Shown here: positions 17,549 to 23,987 of the stretch, in pieces | How positions within the stretch are numbered: the first letter of the stretch is position 1 | How the letters are laid out: the number at the start of each line of letters is the position of its first letter | NCBI GenBank assembly: GCA_029010715.1 | Contig: JAQXKZ010000014.1 | Coordinates: 24,851 to 88,850 of the forward strand | Direction of reading: 5' to 3' | From: Clostridiales bacterium | GTDB lineage: Bacteria > Bacillota > Clostridia > Oscillospirales > Oscillospiraceae | Length of the DNA stretch: 64,000 nucleotides | Position numbers and translations under genes: made by a program | The notes under the pieces: model-generated | Seen by the model: the letters and a program-made list of their open reading frames with translations, nothing else | Database searches by the model: none | What the model was told of the DNA's origin: nothing

Positions 17549-18546
17549 CTGACCGCCTCCCTGACCGCGCGTATCCGTCCTGCCAGCACGTCATATTCCT
17601 CGGGACGCAGCGACTGCGCTCCGTCACAGAGGGCGTGCAGCGGGTCGTTGTGGACCTCGATGATAAGACCGTCGGCACCGCCGGCCGCGGCGGCCAGAGC
17701 CATGGGCGGCACAAGACGGGCAATGCCGGTGGCATGGCTCGGGTCTACAATGACAGGCAGATGCGTCAGCTCGTGGAGCATGGGCACCGCCGCAAGGTCC
17801 AGAGTATTGCGGGTGTAATCGTCAAAGGTGCGAATACCGCGCTCACAGAGAATGATCTGCTCGTTGCCGTTGGCCATGATGTATTCAGCGCTCATAAGCA
17901 GCTCCTTGAGCGTATTGGCAAGGCCGCGCTTGAGGAGTATGGGCTTATGCAGGCGGCCCAGCTCCTGCAGCAGGTCAAAGTTCTGCATGTTGCGAGCGCC
18001 CACCTGAAGCACGTCCACATCGTCGAAAAGCGGCAGATCCGTGACGCTCATGATCTCGGTCACGATAGGCAGGCCGGTCTCTCTTCTAGCGATCTTCAGC
18101 AGCTCCAGGCCCGTAGCCTTCAGGCCCTGGAAGTCATAGGGCGAGGTGCGCGGCTTGAACGCCCCGCCGCGCAGCATGTTTGCGCCCGAGGCTTTGACCG
18201 CTTTGGCAATACCGACGATCTGCTCCTCGGACTCGACCGAGCAGGGACCGGCGATCATGCAGAAATGGCCCGAGCCTATTTTCACATCCCCGATCTCAAC
18301 GACGGTATCCTCCGGATGAAATTTTCTGTTGCAGCACTTAAAGGGTTCGCTGACGCGCTTGACGGTATCCACGATGTCGAGACTCGCAACGAGATCCATA
18401 TCCACCTTATTGGTGTCGCCGACCAGACCGAGGACGGTCTGATACATACCTTCGGATACATGTACGGTCAGCCCCATGCTCTCCAGCCATTCAATGAGCT
18501 GATGCTTACGCTCTTTGCTTACATTCGCCTTCAGTGCAACAATCAT
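17545..18546 (-). CDS. aroF: DAHP synthase (3-deoxy-7-phosphoheptulonate synthase), type I-beta
   Basis: A 333-residue enzyme catalysing the first committed step, condensation of PEP with erythrose 4-phosphate. Residues 1 to about 70 form the ferredoxin-like regulatory domain ([20 protein letters not shown]), and the barrel domain follows with [43 protein letters not shown] and VDPSHATG. This is the AroF/KDPGal-related I-beta class common in Bacillota. The ATG at 18546 has AGGAG ten bases upstream; longer upstream frames would run into the attenuator hairpin. It is the first structural gene after the leader peptide and terminator. Confidence 0.95.
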   Translation of the reverse strand: MIVALKANVSKERKHQLIEWLESMGLTVHVSEGMYQTVLGLVGDTNKVDMDLVASLDIVDTVKRVSEPFKCCNRKFHPEDTVVEIGDVKIGSGHFCMIAGPCSVESEEQIVGIAKAVKASGANMLRGGAFKPRTSPYDFQGLKATGLELLKIARRETGLPIVTEIMSVTDLPLFDDVDVLQVGARNMQNFDLLQELGRLHKPILLKRGLANTLKELLMSAEYIMANGNEQIILCERGIRTFDDYTRNTLDLAAVPMLHELTHLPVIVDPSHATGIARLVPPMALAAAAGGADGLIIEVHNDPLHALCDGAQSLRPEEYDVLAGRIRAVREAVR

Positions 18547-18600
18547 GATAATTATCTCCTGTTCTGTGGATTGGTTTCCCGCCGCCATTGCGCGGCGGAA

Positions 18601-18634
18601 TAAAAAACGCGGCACAGGCGTAACCTGTGCCGCG
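18601..18634 (-). terminator. Attenuator terminator of the aromatic amino acid operon
   Basis: On the minus strand an 11-bp perfect GC-rich stem (CGCGGCACAGG/CCTGTGCCGCG, 5-base loop) is followed directly by six T residues. It lies between the leader peptide and the DAHP synthase start, so it must be bypassed for operon expression. Its 5' arm can instead pair with the segment at 18655-18671. Confidence 0.92.
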
Positions 18635-18719
18635 TAATAAGCAAAAATTATAGCCCTATCAACGCATCACAAATTACCCCTACCGAAAAAGCCGGTAAAG
18701 TATACGTAAGCGTAATAGG
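18626..18719 (-). promoter_or_regulatory. Mutually exclusive leader RNA segments (attenuator 1:2, 2:3)
   Basis: Three segments can pair alternatively on the minus strand. Segment 1 (18719-18710, CCTATTACGC) lies over leader codons 8-11. Segment 2 (18671-18655) starts at the leader stop codon. Segment 3 (18641-18626) contains the 5' arm of the terminator. Segment 1 with 2 gives ten pairs with one bulged U. Segment 2 with 3 gives about fifteen pairs (with G-U pairs, one mismatch and one bulge) and would block the terminator. Segments 1 and 3 are nine-of-ten identical, so they compete for segment 2. Confidence 0.82.
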
Positions 18720-18741
18720 TAAAGCTGAAACGAGCGTCCAT
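18667..18741 (-). CDS. Phe/Tyr-rich leader peptide of the aromatic operon
   Basis: A 24-codon reading frame with a strong AGGAG site six bases before its ATG. Nine of 24 residues are aromatic: Phe at 5, 7, 15, 18, 19 and Tyr at 9, 10, 12, 14, with no Trp. It ends 32 bases before the base of a terminator hairpin and is preceded by a perfect promoter. By analogy with pheL and other attenuator peptides, ribosome stalling at Tyr/Phe codons when charged tRNA is scarce would let the antiterminator form and switch the operon on. The peptide itself probably has no further function. Confidence 0.88.
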   Translation of the reverse strand: MDARFSFTYYAYVYFTGFFGRGNL

Positions 18742-18799
18742 TGTGTTCTCCTGAAATAAGACCGGCATATACTCCCGGCCATTTTCATTTACGCAAGCG

Positions 18800-18828
18800 A
18801 TTATAGCAGTTTCCAAACCCGAAGTCAA
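18800..18828 (-). promoter_or_regulatory. Promoter of the aromatic amino acid operon
   Basis: TTGACT and TATAAT on the minus strand are separated by 17 bases. The likely transcription start near 18793 gives about 50 bases before the leader peptide. No T-box signature is present between here and DAHP synthase. Confidence 0.88.
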
Positions 18829-18956
18829 GACGACAAGTTCAATATAACTCACTATTTTTGCGATTCTGTTGACTTTTGCCTGTTTCCCGATTCTGTCCGG
18901 CGCCTGTTTTCGCCGATACGCACAAAGGCGTGCACACGCGCCTGAGCATGCGCGAG

Positions 18957-18987
18957 ACGAGCCGCTGCGCCCTGCGCAGCGGCTCGT
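18957..18987 (-). terminator. Terminator-like hairpin after the zinc-ribbon gene
   Basis: A 14-bp perfect stem (ACGAGCCGCTGCGC and complement) has a 3-base loop. There is no U-tract on the minus strand, so termination would be inefficient or factor-dependent. The rest of 18829-19042 holds nothing else that I can identify. Confidence 0.45.
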
Positions 18988-19042
18988 AAAACCTGTCATG
19001 TAATTGAACAGCTCCGCGGCCGTATACGCAGCGGTTAAAGCT

Positions 19043-19282
19043 TCATTGATCTTTCGTTGTCTCCCGGTCGTAGTATTCCCAGCTGAGCCTCTGTCCGCAG
19101 CGGTCGCAGAAGGAAACATATTCTCTGTCAATCGTAACAGCGCAGCGTGGACAGACCGCATAATATGAACCGGACAGCTCCCTCTTTTCCATTACAGGTC
19201 TCGGCTCTCTGAATCCGGATAGCGTAATAAGCTGTCTGAACATAATGGCAAAGGTATTCCCGTGAGCATACAGCTTATGCAT
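19043..19282 (-). CDS. Small zinc-ribbon protein of unknown function
   Basis: A 79-residue protein with two CxxC pairs (CPRC at about residues 44-47 and CDRC at about 59-62) spaced like a zinc ribbon. I do not recognise the family. It starts inside the end of the upstream XRE regulator gene (8-base overlap, GAGGAG ten bases before the ATG at 19282), so the two are co-translated. It could be a protein-protein adaptor or a small regulator; nothing in the sequence decides this. Confidence 0.6.
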   Translation of the reverse strand: MHKLYAHGNTFAIMFRQLITLSGFREPRPVMEKRELSGSYYAVCPRCAVTIDREYVSFCDRCGQRLSWEYYDRETTKDQ

Positions 19283-19646
19283 TATTATCAGACTCCTCTT
19301 TTTCTGAATTCACTTTTCTTTCGAGTTTGTAAAGGGCATCAGATACGTTGAGGATCGTTTCTCTCAGCTTTCCGAAATCATCTGCTATCGGGTAAAGCAG
19401 CGGATGAACCATATCTTCAGAAAGACCTTCCGGGAGGACCGGTCCGGACACCAGCTGCGCCGGTGTTATACCCAGCTTTTCGGACACGAGCTCTATCGTA
19501 TCCGCCCGCATGTTGCAGTCTTCATTGAGATAGTCCTGCAGCGAGGTTTTTCCTATACCAAGCTCCTTGGAAAATTCGACCACGCTTAGGTTTCTTTCTT
19601 CCATCGCCGATTTAATCGCGGCCGCAATATTCTTCTGTATTTTCAA
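19275..19646 (-). CDS. XRE-family helix-turn-helix regulator
   Basis: The 123-residue protein has a Cro/CI-type HTH at about residues 8-60 (NLSVVEFSKELGIGKTSLQDYL, then ADTIELVSEKLGITPAQLVSG) and a short C-terminal tail ending in a charged helix. It is a probable small repressor. I prefer the TTG at 19646, which has AGAGGTG six bases upstream and overlaps the stop of a small upstream frame as TTGA; a GTG three codons earlier overlaps that ribosome site. The target is unknown. A promoter lies about 310 bases upstream. Confidence 0.75.
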   Translation of the reverse strand: MKIQKNIAAAIKSAMEERNLSVVEFSKELGIGKTSLQDYLNEDCNMRADTIELVSEKLGITPAQLVSGPVLPEGLSEDMVHPLLYPIADDFGKLRETILNVSDALYKLERKVNSEKEESDNNA

Positions 19647-19792
19647 GCGGTACACCTCTTTGTTTCAAGTATAGAAAAGAGATATGCCGCAGTAAATGCC
19701 GTTTTTCCGGAATACGTACCATCATAACGGTCTTCTATGGCCTTTATAATCTTCTCAGTATATCTTAAAGATTTATCAGATTTGGTCGTCAC
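19643..19792 (-). CDS. Possible small upstream frame before the XRE gene
   Basis: A frame of 49 codons from a GTG at 19792 ends exactly at the XRE start (TTGA overlap). It encodes a basic, helix-prone peptide with no domain that I recognise. The nearest good ribosome site (GGAGG) is 16 bases from the GTG, which is far, and the frame stays open further upstream. The overlap argues for reality; the weak start argues against it. Confidence 0.3.
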   Translation of the reverse strand: MTTKSDKSLRYTEKIIKAIEDRYDGTYSGKTAFTAAYLFSILETKRCTA

Positions 19793-19954
19793 TCGGTTTT
19801 GTTTGTTCCTCCGGTCATGCGTCCATACCGTACCATTCCGTATCCGACGGCTTCCCTGAAATGGCCGGTATACCCTTCCTGCTTTCTTCATGTGCAGCCG
19901 CACAGCAATCGCGGAAGCATGCACTCCTTTTGTATCAGGAAAACATTGTCGAAC

Positions 19955-19983
19955 ATTATAGTATATTTTGTATCCTCTTTCAA
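19955..19983 (-). promoter_or_regulatory. Predicted promoter for the XRE/zinc-ribbon unit
   Basis: TTGAAA and TATAAT on the minus strand are separated by 17 bases. The region down to 19793 has no clear gene. Confidence 0.65.
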
Positions 19984-20016
19984 GCCGGAGCTGTACCAAA
20001 GCATGCTATCTGTCTC

Positions 20017-20045
20017 TTGACATTACATATTTCATGTTGTAAAAT
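20017..20045 (+). promoter_or_regulatory. Predicted promoter of the SPT-like/SDR operon
   Basis: TTGACA and TAAAAT are separated by 17 bases, about 60 bases before the first start codon. It is divergent from the XRE promoter. Confidence 0.72.
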
Positions 20046-20107
20046 AACTTTAGATGCTTCAATTATTTTAATCAAAAATTTTTAAATGTTTGGGCGGATA
20101 GATAAAT

Positions 20108-21286
20108 ATGGACATCTTTGAAAAATGCTTTAATTACACTCTGGCCAACACCTACAGGGAGCAGGGCATATACCCTTATTTTCACGCGTTGGAGTCCAGG
20201 CAGGATGTAGAGGTCATCATGGAGGGTAAGCGCCGCATAATGCTCGGCTCCAATAACTACCTCGGTCTGACTACCCAGCCGGAGATAGTAGAGGCGGGTA
20301 TAAAGGCTTTTGAGAAATTCGGCACCGGCTGCTCCGGCTCGCGTTTTCTCAACGGCACGCTTGAAATGCATCTCGAGCTTGAAAGTGAGCTGGCCAGCTT
20401 TGTAAACAAGACCGGAGCCGTGACCTTCTCCACCGGCTTTCAGTCCAACCTCGGCATAATCAGCGCCGTCGTCGGCAGAAACGACTATGTCATCTGCGAC
20501 CGGGAAAATCACGCGAGCATATACGACGGCTGCCGCCTGTCCTACGGCAAGATGCTGCGCTATAAGCACGTCGACATGGAGGATCTCGAAAAGCAGCTGC
20601 AGCGCGTGCCGGAGGAAAACGGAGCGCTGATCGTTACAGACGGCGTATTTTCCATGGGAGGCGACATCGCGCCGCTTCCCGAAATAGTAAAGCTCGCACG
20701 CAAATACGGTGCGCGTGTCATGGTCGACGACGCGCACGGTCTTGGCGTCATCGGCAACGGCGGCCGCGGCACAGCCAATTATTTCGGTCTTGACGACGAG
20801 GTGGACATTATAATGGGCACCTTCTCAAAGTCTCTGGCAAGCCTCGGCGGCTACATGGCCGCAAGCGAGGAAGTCTGCGACTACGTCCGTCACAACTCCC
20901 GTCCGTTTATTTTCTCGGCTTCCATCCCGCCCAGTGCCTGTGCGGTCGCGCTGGCATCGCTGAGACACCTCGAGGCCCATCCCGAGCTGCCGCAGCGGCT
21001 CATGGCCCTGTCGCAGTACGCAAGGGCCGGACTCAAGGCCCGCGGCCTGCACATCCGGGAGTCTCTCACGCCGATCATCCCCATATATACATATCAGGCG
21101 GAAAATACCCTCATCAAGGCCAAGGAGCTCTACGAAGCAGGAGTATATGTCAATCCCGTCCTTCCGCCAGCCACAGAGCCGACGGCCTGCCTGCTCCGTA
21201 CGAGCTATATGGCGAGTCACACCGAGCCCCTGCTCGACGAAGCCATGGATATAATACAGAAAGTGCTGGGTGATACGGATGAATAA
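20108..21286 (+). CDS. Alpha-oxoamine synthase, serine palmitoyltransferase-like
   Basis: A 392-residue PLP enzyme of the KBL/BioF/SPT/ALAS family, which condenses an amino acid with an acyl-CoA or acyl-ACP. Seen: the substrate loop GTGCSGSRFLNGT (72-84), His135 in ENHASIYDG that stacks on PLP, VDDAHGLGVIG (207-217, with Asp208 and His210), and the PLP Lys241 in GTFSKSLASLGGYM. That last motif resembles bacterial serine palmitoyltransferases more than the TLGKALG type of BioF and KBL. The downstream gene is an overlapping short-chain reductase, and no biotin or threonine-degradation genes are nearby. I infer a long-chain aminoketone or sphingoid-base synthase. BioF or KBL activity remains possible. 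Confidence 0.78.
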   Translation: MDIFEKCFNYTLANTYREQGIYPYFHALESRQDVEVIMEGKRRIMLGSNNYLGLTTQPEIVEAGIKAFEKFGTGCSGSRFLNGTLEMHLELESELASFVNKTGAVTFSTGFQSNLGIISAVVGRNDYVICDRENHASIYDGCRLSYGKMLRYKHVDMEDLEKQLQRVPEENGALIVTDGVFSMGGDIAPLPEIVKLARKYGARVMVDDAHGLGVIGNGGRGTANYFGLDDEVDIIMGTFSKSLASLGGYMAASEEVCDYVRHNSRPFIFSASIPPSACAVALASLRHLEAHPELPQRLMALSQYARAGLKARGLHIRESLTPIIPIYTYQAENTLIKAKELYEAGVYVNPVLPPATEPTACLLRTSYMASHTEPLLDEAMDIIQKVLGDTDE

Positions 21287-22070
21287 AGTGGCGATAGTTA
21301 CCGGCGGCAGCGGTGGGATAGGCCGCTGCACCGCGGCGGCACTGAATGCCGCGGGCTGCACGGTATATGAGTTTTCCCGCCGTCGCATCCCGGCGGAGGG
21401 AATAAACCACATAGATGCGGACGTGACAAAGGAAGAACAGGTACGCTCCGCAGTCGCCGAAGTCGTCGCGCGTGAAGGTCGTATAGACATACTCGTCAAC
21501 AACGCCGGCTTTGGCATTTCCGGCGCCGCCGAGCTCACGGACTCACGCGACTCCCACGCTCAGCTGGAGCTAAACCTCTTCGGCACTGATAATATGACCA
21601 GGGCAGTGCTCCCGACCATGCGCGCCCAGGGCTCCGGCCGCATCGTTTGCATGAGCTCCATCGCCGGCATACTGCCCATCCCCTTCCAGCTCTGGTATTC
21701 GGTCAGCAAGGCCTCGATAATTGCCTATGTCCTCGCGCTTCAGAATGAGGTGCGGCCGTTCGGCATCACTGTCTGCGCAGTCATGCCCGGCGACATAGCC
21801 TCCGGCTTCACCGACGCCCGCAGGAAGTCTGCCGCTGGTGACGATGTCTACTCCGGGCGAATCGAACGCTCGGTCGCGGTGATGGAGCACGACGAGCGCA
21901 CCGGTATGACGCCCGAGTTTGCCGGAGGATTTGTTGCGAAAGTCGCGCTGAAGAACAAATCCCGGCCCCTGATAGCAATGGGCGCGGCGTATAAGGGCGC
22001 CGCAGTCCTCGCAAAGCTTCTTCCCCGCCGCACATCCAATTGGATAGTCGGCAGGATGTATGCAAAATAA
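21279..22070 (+). CDS. Short-chain dehydrogenase, putative 3-ketosphinganine-type reductase
   Basis: A 263-residue classical SDR: nucleotide motif TGGSGGIGR near the N-terminus, NNAGFG, and the catalytic YSVSK (Tyr and Lys) preceded by SSIAG. The basic and hydrophobic C-terminal tail, which includes LAKLLPRRTSNWIVGRMY, is seen in SDRs acting on lipid substrates. The ATG at 21279 overlaps the end of the SPT-like gene by eight bases, so the two are coupled; a GTG three codons earlier is possible. The pairing suggests that it reduces the ketone made by its neighbour. That role is inference. Confidence 0.8.
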   Translation: MNKVAIVTGGSGGIGRCTAAALNAAGCTVYEFSRRRIPAEGINHIDADVTKEEQVRSAVAEVVAREGRIDILVNNAGFGISGAAELTDSRDSHAQLELNLFGTDNMTRAVLPTMRAQGSGRIVCMSSIAGILPIPFQLWYSVSKASIIAYVLALQNEVRPFGITVCAVMPGDIASGFTDARRKSAAGDDVYSGRIERSVAVMEHDERTGMTPEFAGGFVAKVALKNKSRPLIAMGAAYKGAAVLAKLLPRRTSNWIVGRMYAK

Positions 22071-22120
22071 AGGACCGTCCAAATATAAAACAGCCCCTTT
22101 TGCCGGCGGCTTTCTCCGTC

Positions 22121-22157
22121 AAAAAAGGCTCCTGATCTTACGATCAGGAGCCTTTTT
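22121..22157. terminator. Bidirectional terminator between convergent units
   Basis: A stem of about 16 bp (AAAAAGGCTCCTGATC and complement, 4-base loop) is flanked by A and T runs. It separates the SDR gene from the GGGtGRT gene. Confidence 0.9.
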
Positions 22158-22188
22158 GCAATGGCAAGTAATATTCCGGCTTACCGGC

Positions 22189-23190
22189 TTACTTTTTGAG
22201 CGACTCTTCGACCGCGACGGCGACAGCGACGGTTGCGCCGACCATGGGGTTGTTGCCCATGCCGAGGAAGCCCATCATCTCAACGTGCGCGGGCACGGAG
22301 GAGGAACCGGCAAACTGAGCGTCGGAGTGCATACGGCCCATGGTATCGGTCATACCGTAGGAAGCAGGACCGGCTGCCATGTTGTCCGGGTGCAGAGTGC
22401 GGCCGGTGCCGCCGCCGGAAGCGACGGAGAAGTACTTCTTGCCCTGCTCGATGCATTCCTTCTTGTAGGTACCGGCGACAGGATGCTGGAAACGGGTCGG
22501 GTTGGTGGAGTTACCGGTGATGGAGACATCAACGCCCTCGAAGTGCATTATTGCGACGCCCTCGCGCACATCGTCACAGCCGTAGCAGCGGACGTCGGCA
22601 CGCTCGGTCTCGGAGTAGCGGATCTCACGGACTATCTTCAGTTCGCCGGTATAGTAGTCAAACTGGGTCTGGACATAGGTAAAGCCGTTGATGCGGGAAA
22701 TGATCTGGGCGGCGTCCTTGCCGAGACCGTTGAGGATAACGCGCAGGGGCTGCTTACGGGCCTTGTTGGCGTTCTTGACGATACCGATAGCGCCTTCTGC
22801 GGCAGCAAAGGACTCATGTCCGGCCAGAAATGCGAAGCACCTGGTCTCATCGCTCAGGAGCATCGCGCCGAGGTTGCCGTGGCCGAGACCGACTTTGCGG
22901 TCGTCCGCGACGGAGCCGTCCAGGCAGAAGCTCTGAAGACCGACGCCGATCAGCTTTGCCGCCTCGGCGGCGTTCTTTGCGCCGGCTTTGAGGGCGATGG
23001 CGGCACCGACACAGTAGGCCCAGCGCACGTTCTCAAAGCAGATAGGCTGGATGCCGGCGGTGATCTCGTAGGGGTCGAAGCCCCTGGCCTTGCAGATTTC
23101 TCTGCACTCTTCGATGGAACCGATGCCGTACTGAGCGAGGACACCGTTTATCTTGTCTATTCTTCTCTCATAATTCTCAAACAGAGCCAT
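22189..23190 (-). CDS. GGGtGRT protein (conserved, unknown function)
   Basis: A 333-residue protein that matches the family named after its motif, here SGGGTGRTLHPDNMA at about residues 255-269. The glycine-rich C-terminus contains PAHVEMMGFLGMGNNPMVGATVAVAVAVEESLKK-type sequence. I see no signal peptide or membrane segment, so it is probably cytoplasmic. It lies 18 bases after a NifU-like scaffold gene, an arrangement I know as conserved in clostridia. The activity of the family is not established to my knowledge. The pairing suggests a role with an Fe-S cluster or a metallocofactor. Confidence 0.85.
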   Translation of the reverse strand: MALFENYERRIDKINGVLAQYGIGSIEECREICKARGFDPYEITAGIQPICFENVRWAYCVGAAIALKAGAKNAAEAAKLIGVGLQSFCLDGSVADDRKVGLGHGNLGAMLLSDETRCFAFLAGHESFAAAEGAIGIVKNANKARKQPLRVILNGLGKDAAQIISRINGFTYVQTQFDYYTGELKIVREIRYSETERADVRCYGCDDVREGVAIMHFEGVDVSITGNSTNPTRFQHPVAGTYKKECIEQGKKYFSVASGGGTGRTLHPDNMAAGPASYGMTDTMGRMHSDAQFAGSSSVPAHVEMMGFLGMGNNPMVGATVAVAVAVEESLKK

Positions 23191-23208
23191 TAGATCGTCC
23201 TCCTTCTC

Positions 23209-23901
23209 TTATTCCTGACGCGGGTCAATGTACTTGACGGCGTTGTCCCACTGGCCGTAGTGGCCTCTGGCCTTCTCGAGAGCCTCGTTCGCGTCGACGC
23301 CCTTCTTGATGAAGTCCATCATCTTGCCGAGGGAAACGAACTCGTAGCCGATGATCTCATCGTCCTTGTTCAGCGCGATGCGGGTAACATAGCCTTCGGT
23401 GAGTTCCATATAGCGCGGTCCCTTTTCTCTGGTGGCAAACATGGTGCCGACCTGGGAACGCAGGCCCTTGCCGAGGTCCTCCAGAGATGCGCCGACTGCC
23501 AGACCGTCCTCGGAGAAGGCGGACTGGGAGCGTCCGTATACGATCTGCAGGAACAGCTCGCGCATGGCGGTATTGATGGCATCGCAGACGAGGTCGGTGT
23601 TGAGAGCTTCAAGAATGGTCTTGCCGATGAGGATCTCGGAGGCCATGGCGGCGGAATGGGTCATACCGGAGCAGCCGATGGTCTCAACAAGGGCTTCCTC
23701 AATGACGCCCTTCTTGATGTTCAGGGTCAGCTTGCATGCGCCCTGCTGAGGTGCGCACCAGCCGATGCCGTGGGTAAAACCGGAGATATCCGAGATCTCC
23801 TTTGCCTGGACCCACTTCCCCTCTTCAGGGATGGGTGCGGGACCGTGATACGCGCCCTTTGCGACCGGGCACATATTCTTAACTTCTGCGGTGTAGATCA
23901 T
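23209..23901 (-). CDS. NifU/IscU-like iron-sulfur scaffold protein
   Basis: A 230-residue protein annotated in related genomes as an iron-sulfur cluster assembly scaffold. The IscU-like core is visible as TLNIKKGVIEEALVETIGCSGMTHSAAMASEILIGKTILEAL (about residues 59-100), with Cys78 of GCSGM at the position of an IscU cysteine. Further cysteines are in MCPVAKG, IGWCAPQQGAC and LVCDAIN. It is much longer than IscU and lacks the classic set of three IscU cysteine motifs, so it is a divergent relative. It is the first gene of the pair with GGGtGRT. ISC or SUF partners are not in this window. Confidence 0.78.
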   Translation of the reverse strand: MIYTAEVKNMCPVAKGAYHGPAPIPEEGKWVQAKEISDISGFTHGIGWCAPQQGACKLTLNIKKGVIEEALVETIGCSGMTHSAAMASEILIGKTILEALNTDLVCDAINTAMRELFLQIVYGRSQSAFSEDGLAVGASLEDLGKGLRSQVGTMFATREKGPRYMELTEGYVTRIALNKDDEIIGYEFVSLGKMMDFIKKGVDANEALEKARGHYGQWDNAVKYIDPRQE

Positions 23902-23987
23902 ATCTATTTCCCTTCCATAAATATAAGAATAAACTGGTTAAAGCGGATAAAACGTATTATGTACCGGGCCATTCCGGGCCCGACGCT

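Noticed and set aside
18541..18741. T-box riboswitch before DAHP synthase
   Set aside because: No T-box sequence (the TGGNACCGCG-type motif) or Stem I architecture is present; a leader-peptide attenuator explains the region.
23209..23901. A nitrogenase-specific NifU
   Set aside because: No nif genes are nearby and the cysteine pattern differs from NifU; only a general scaffold-like call is supported.
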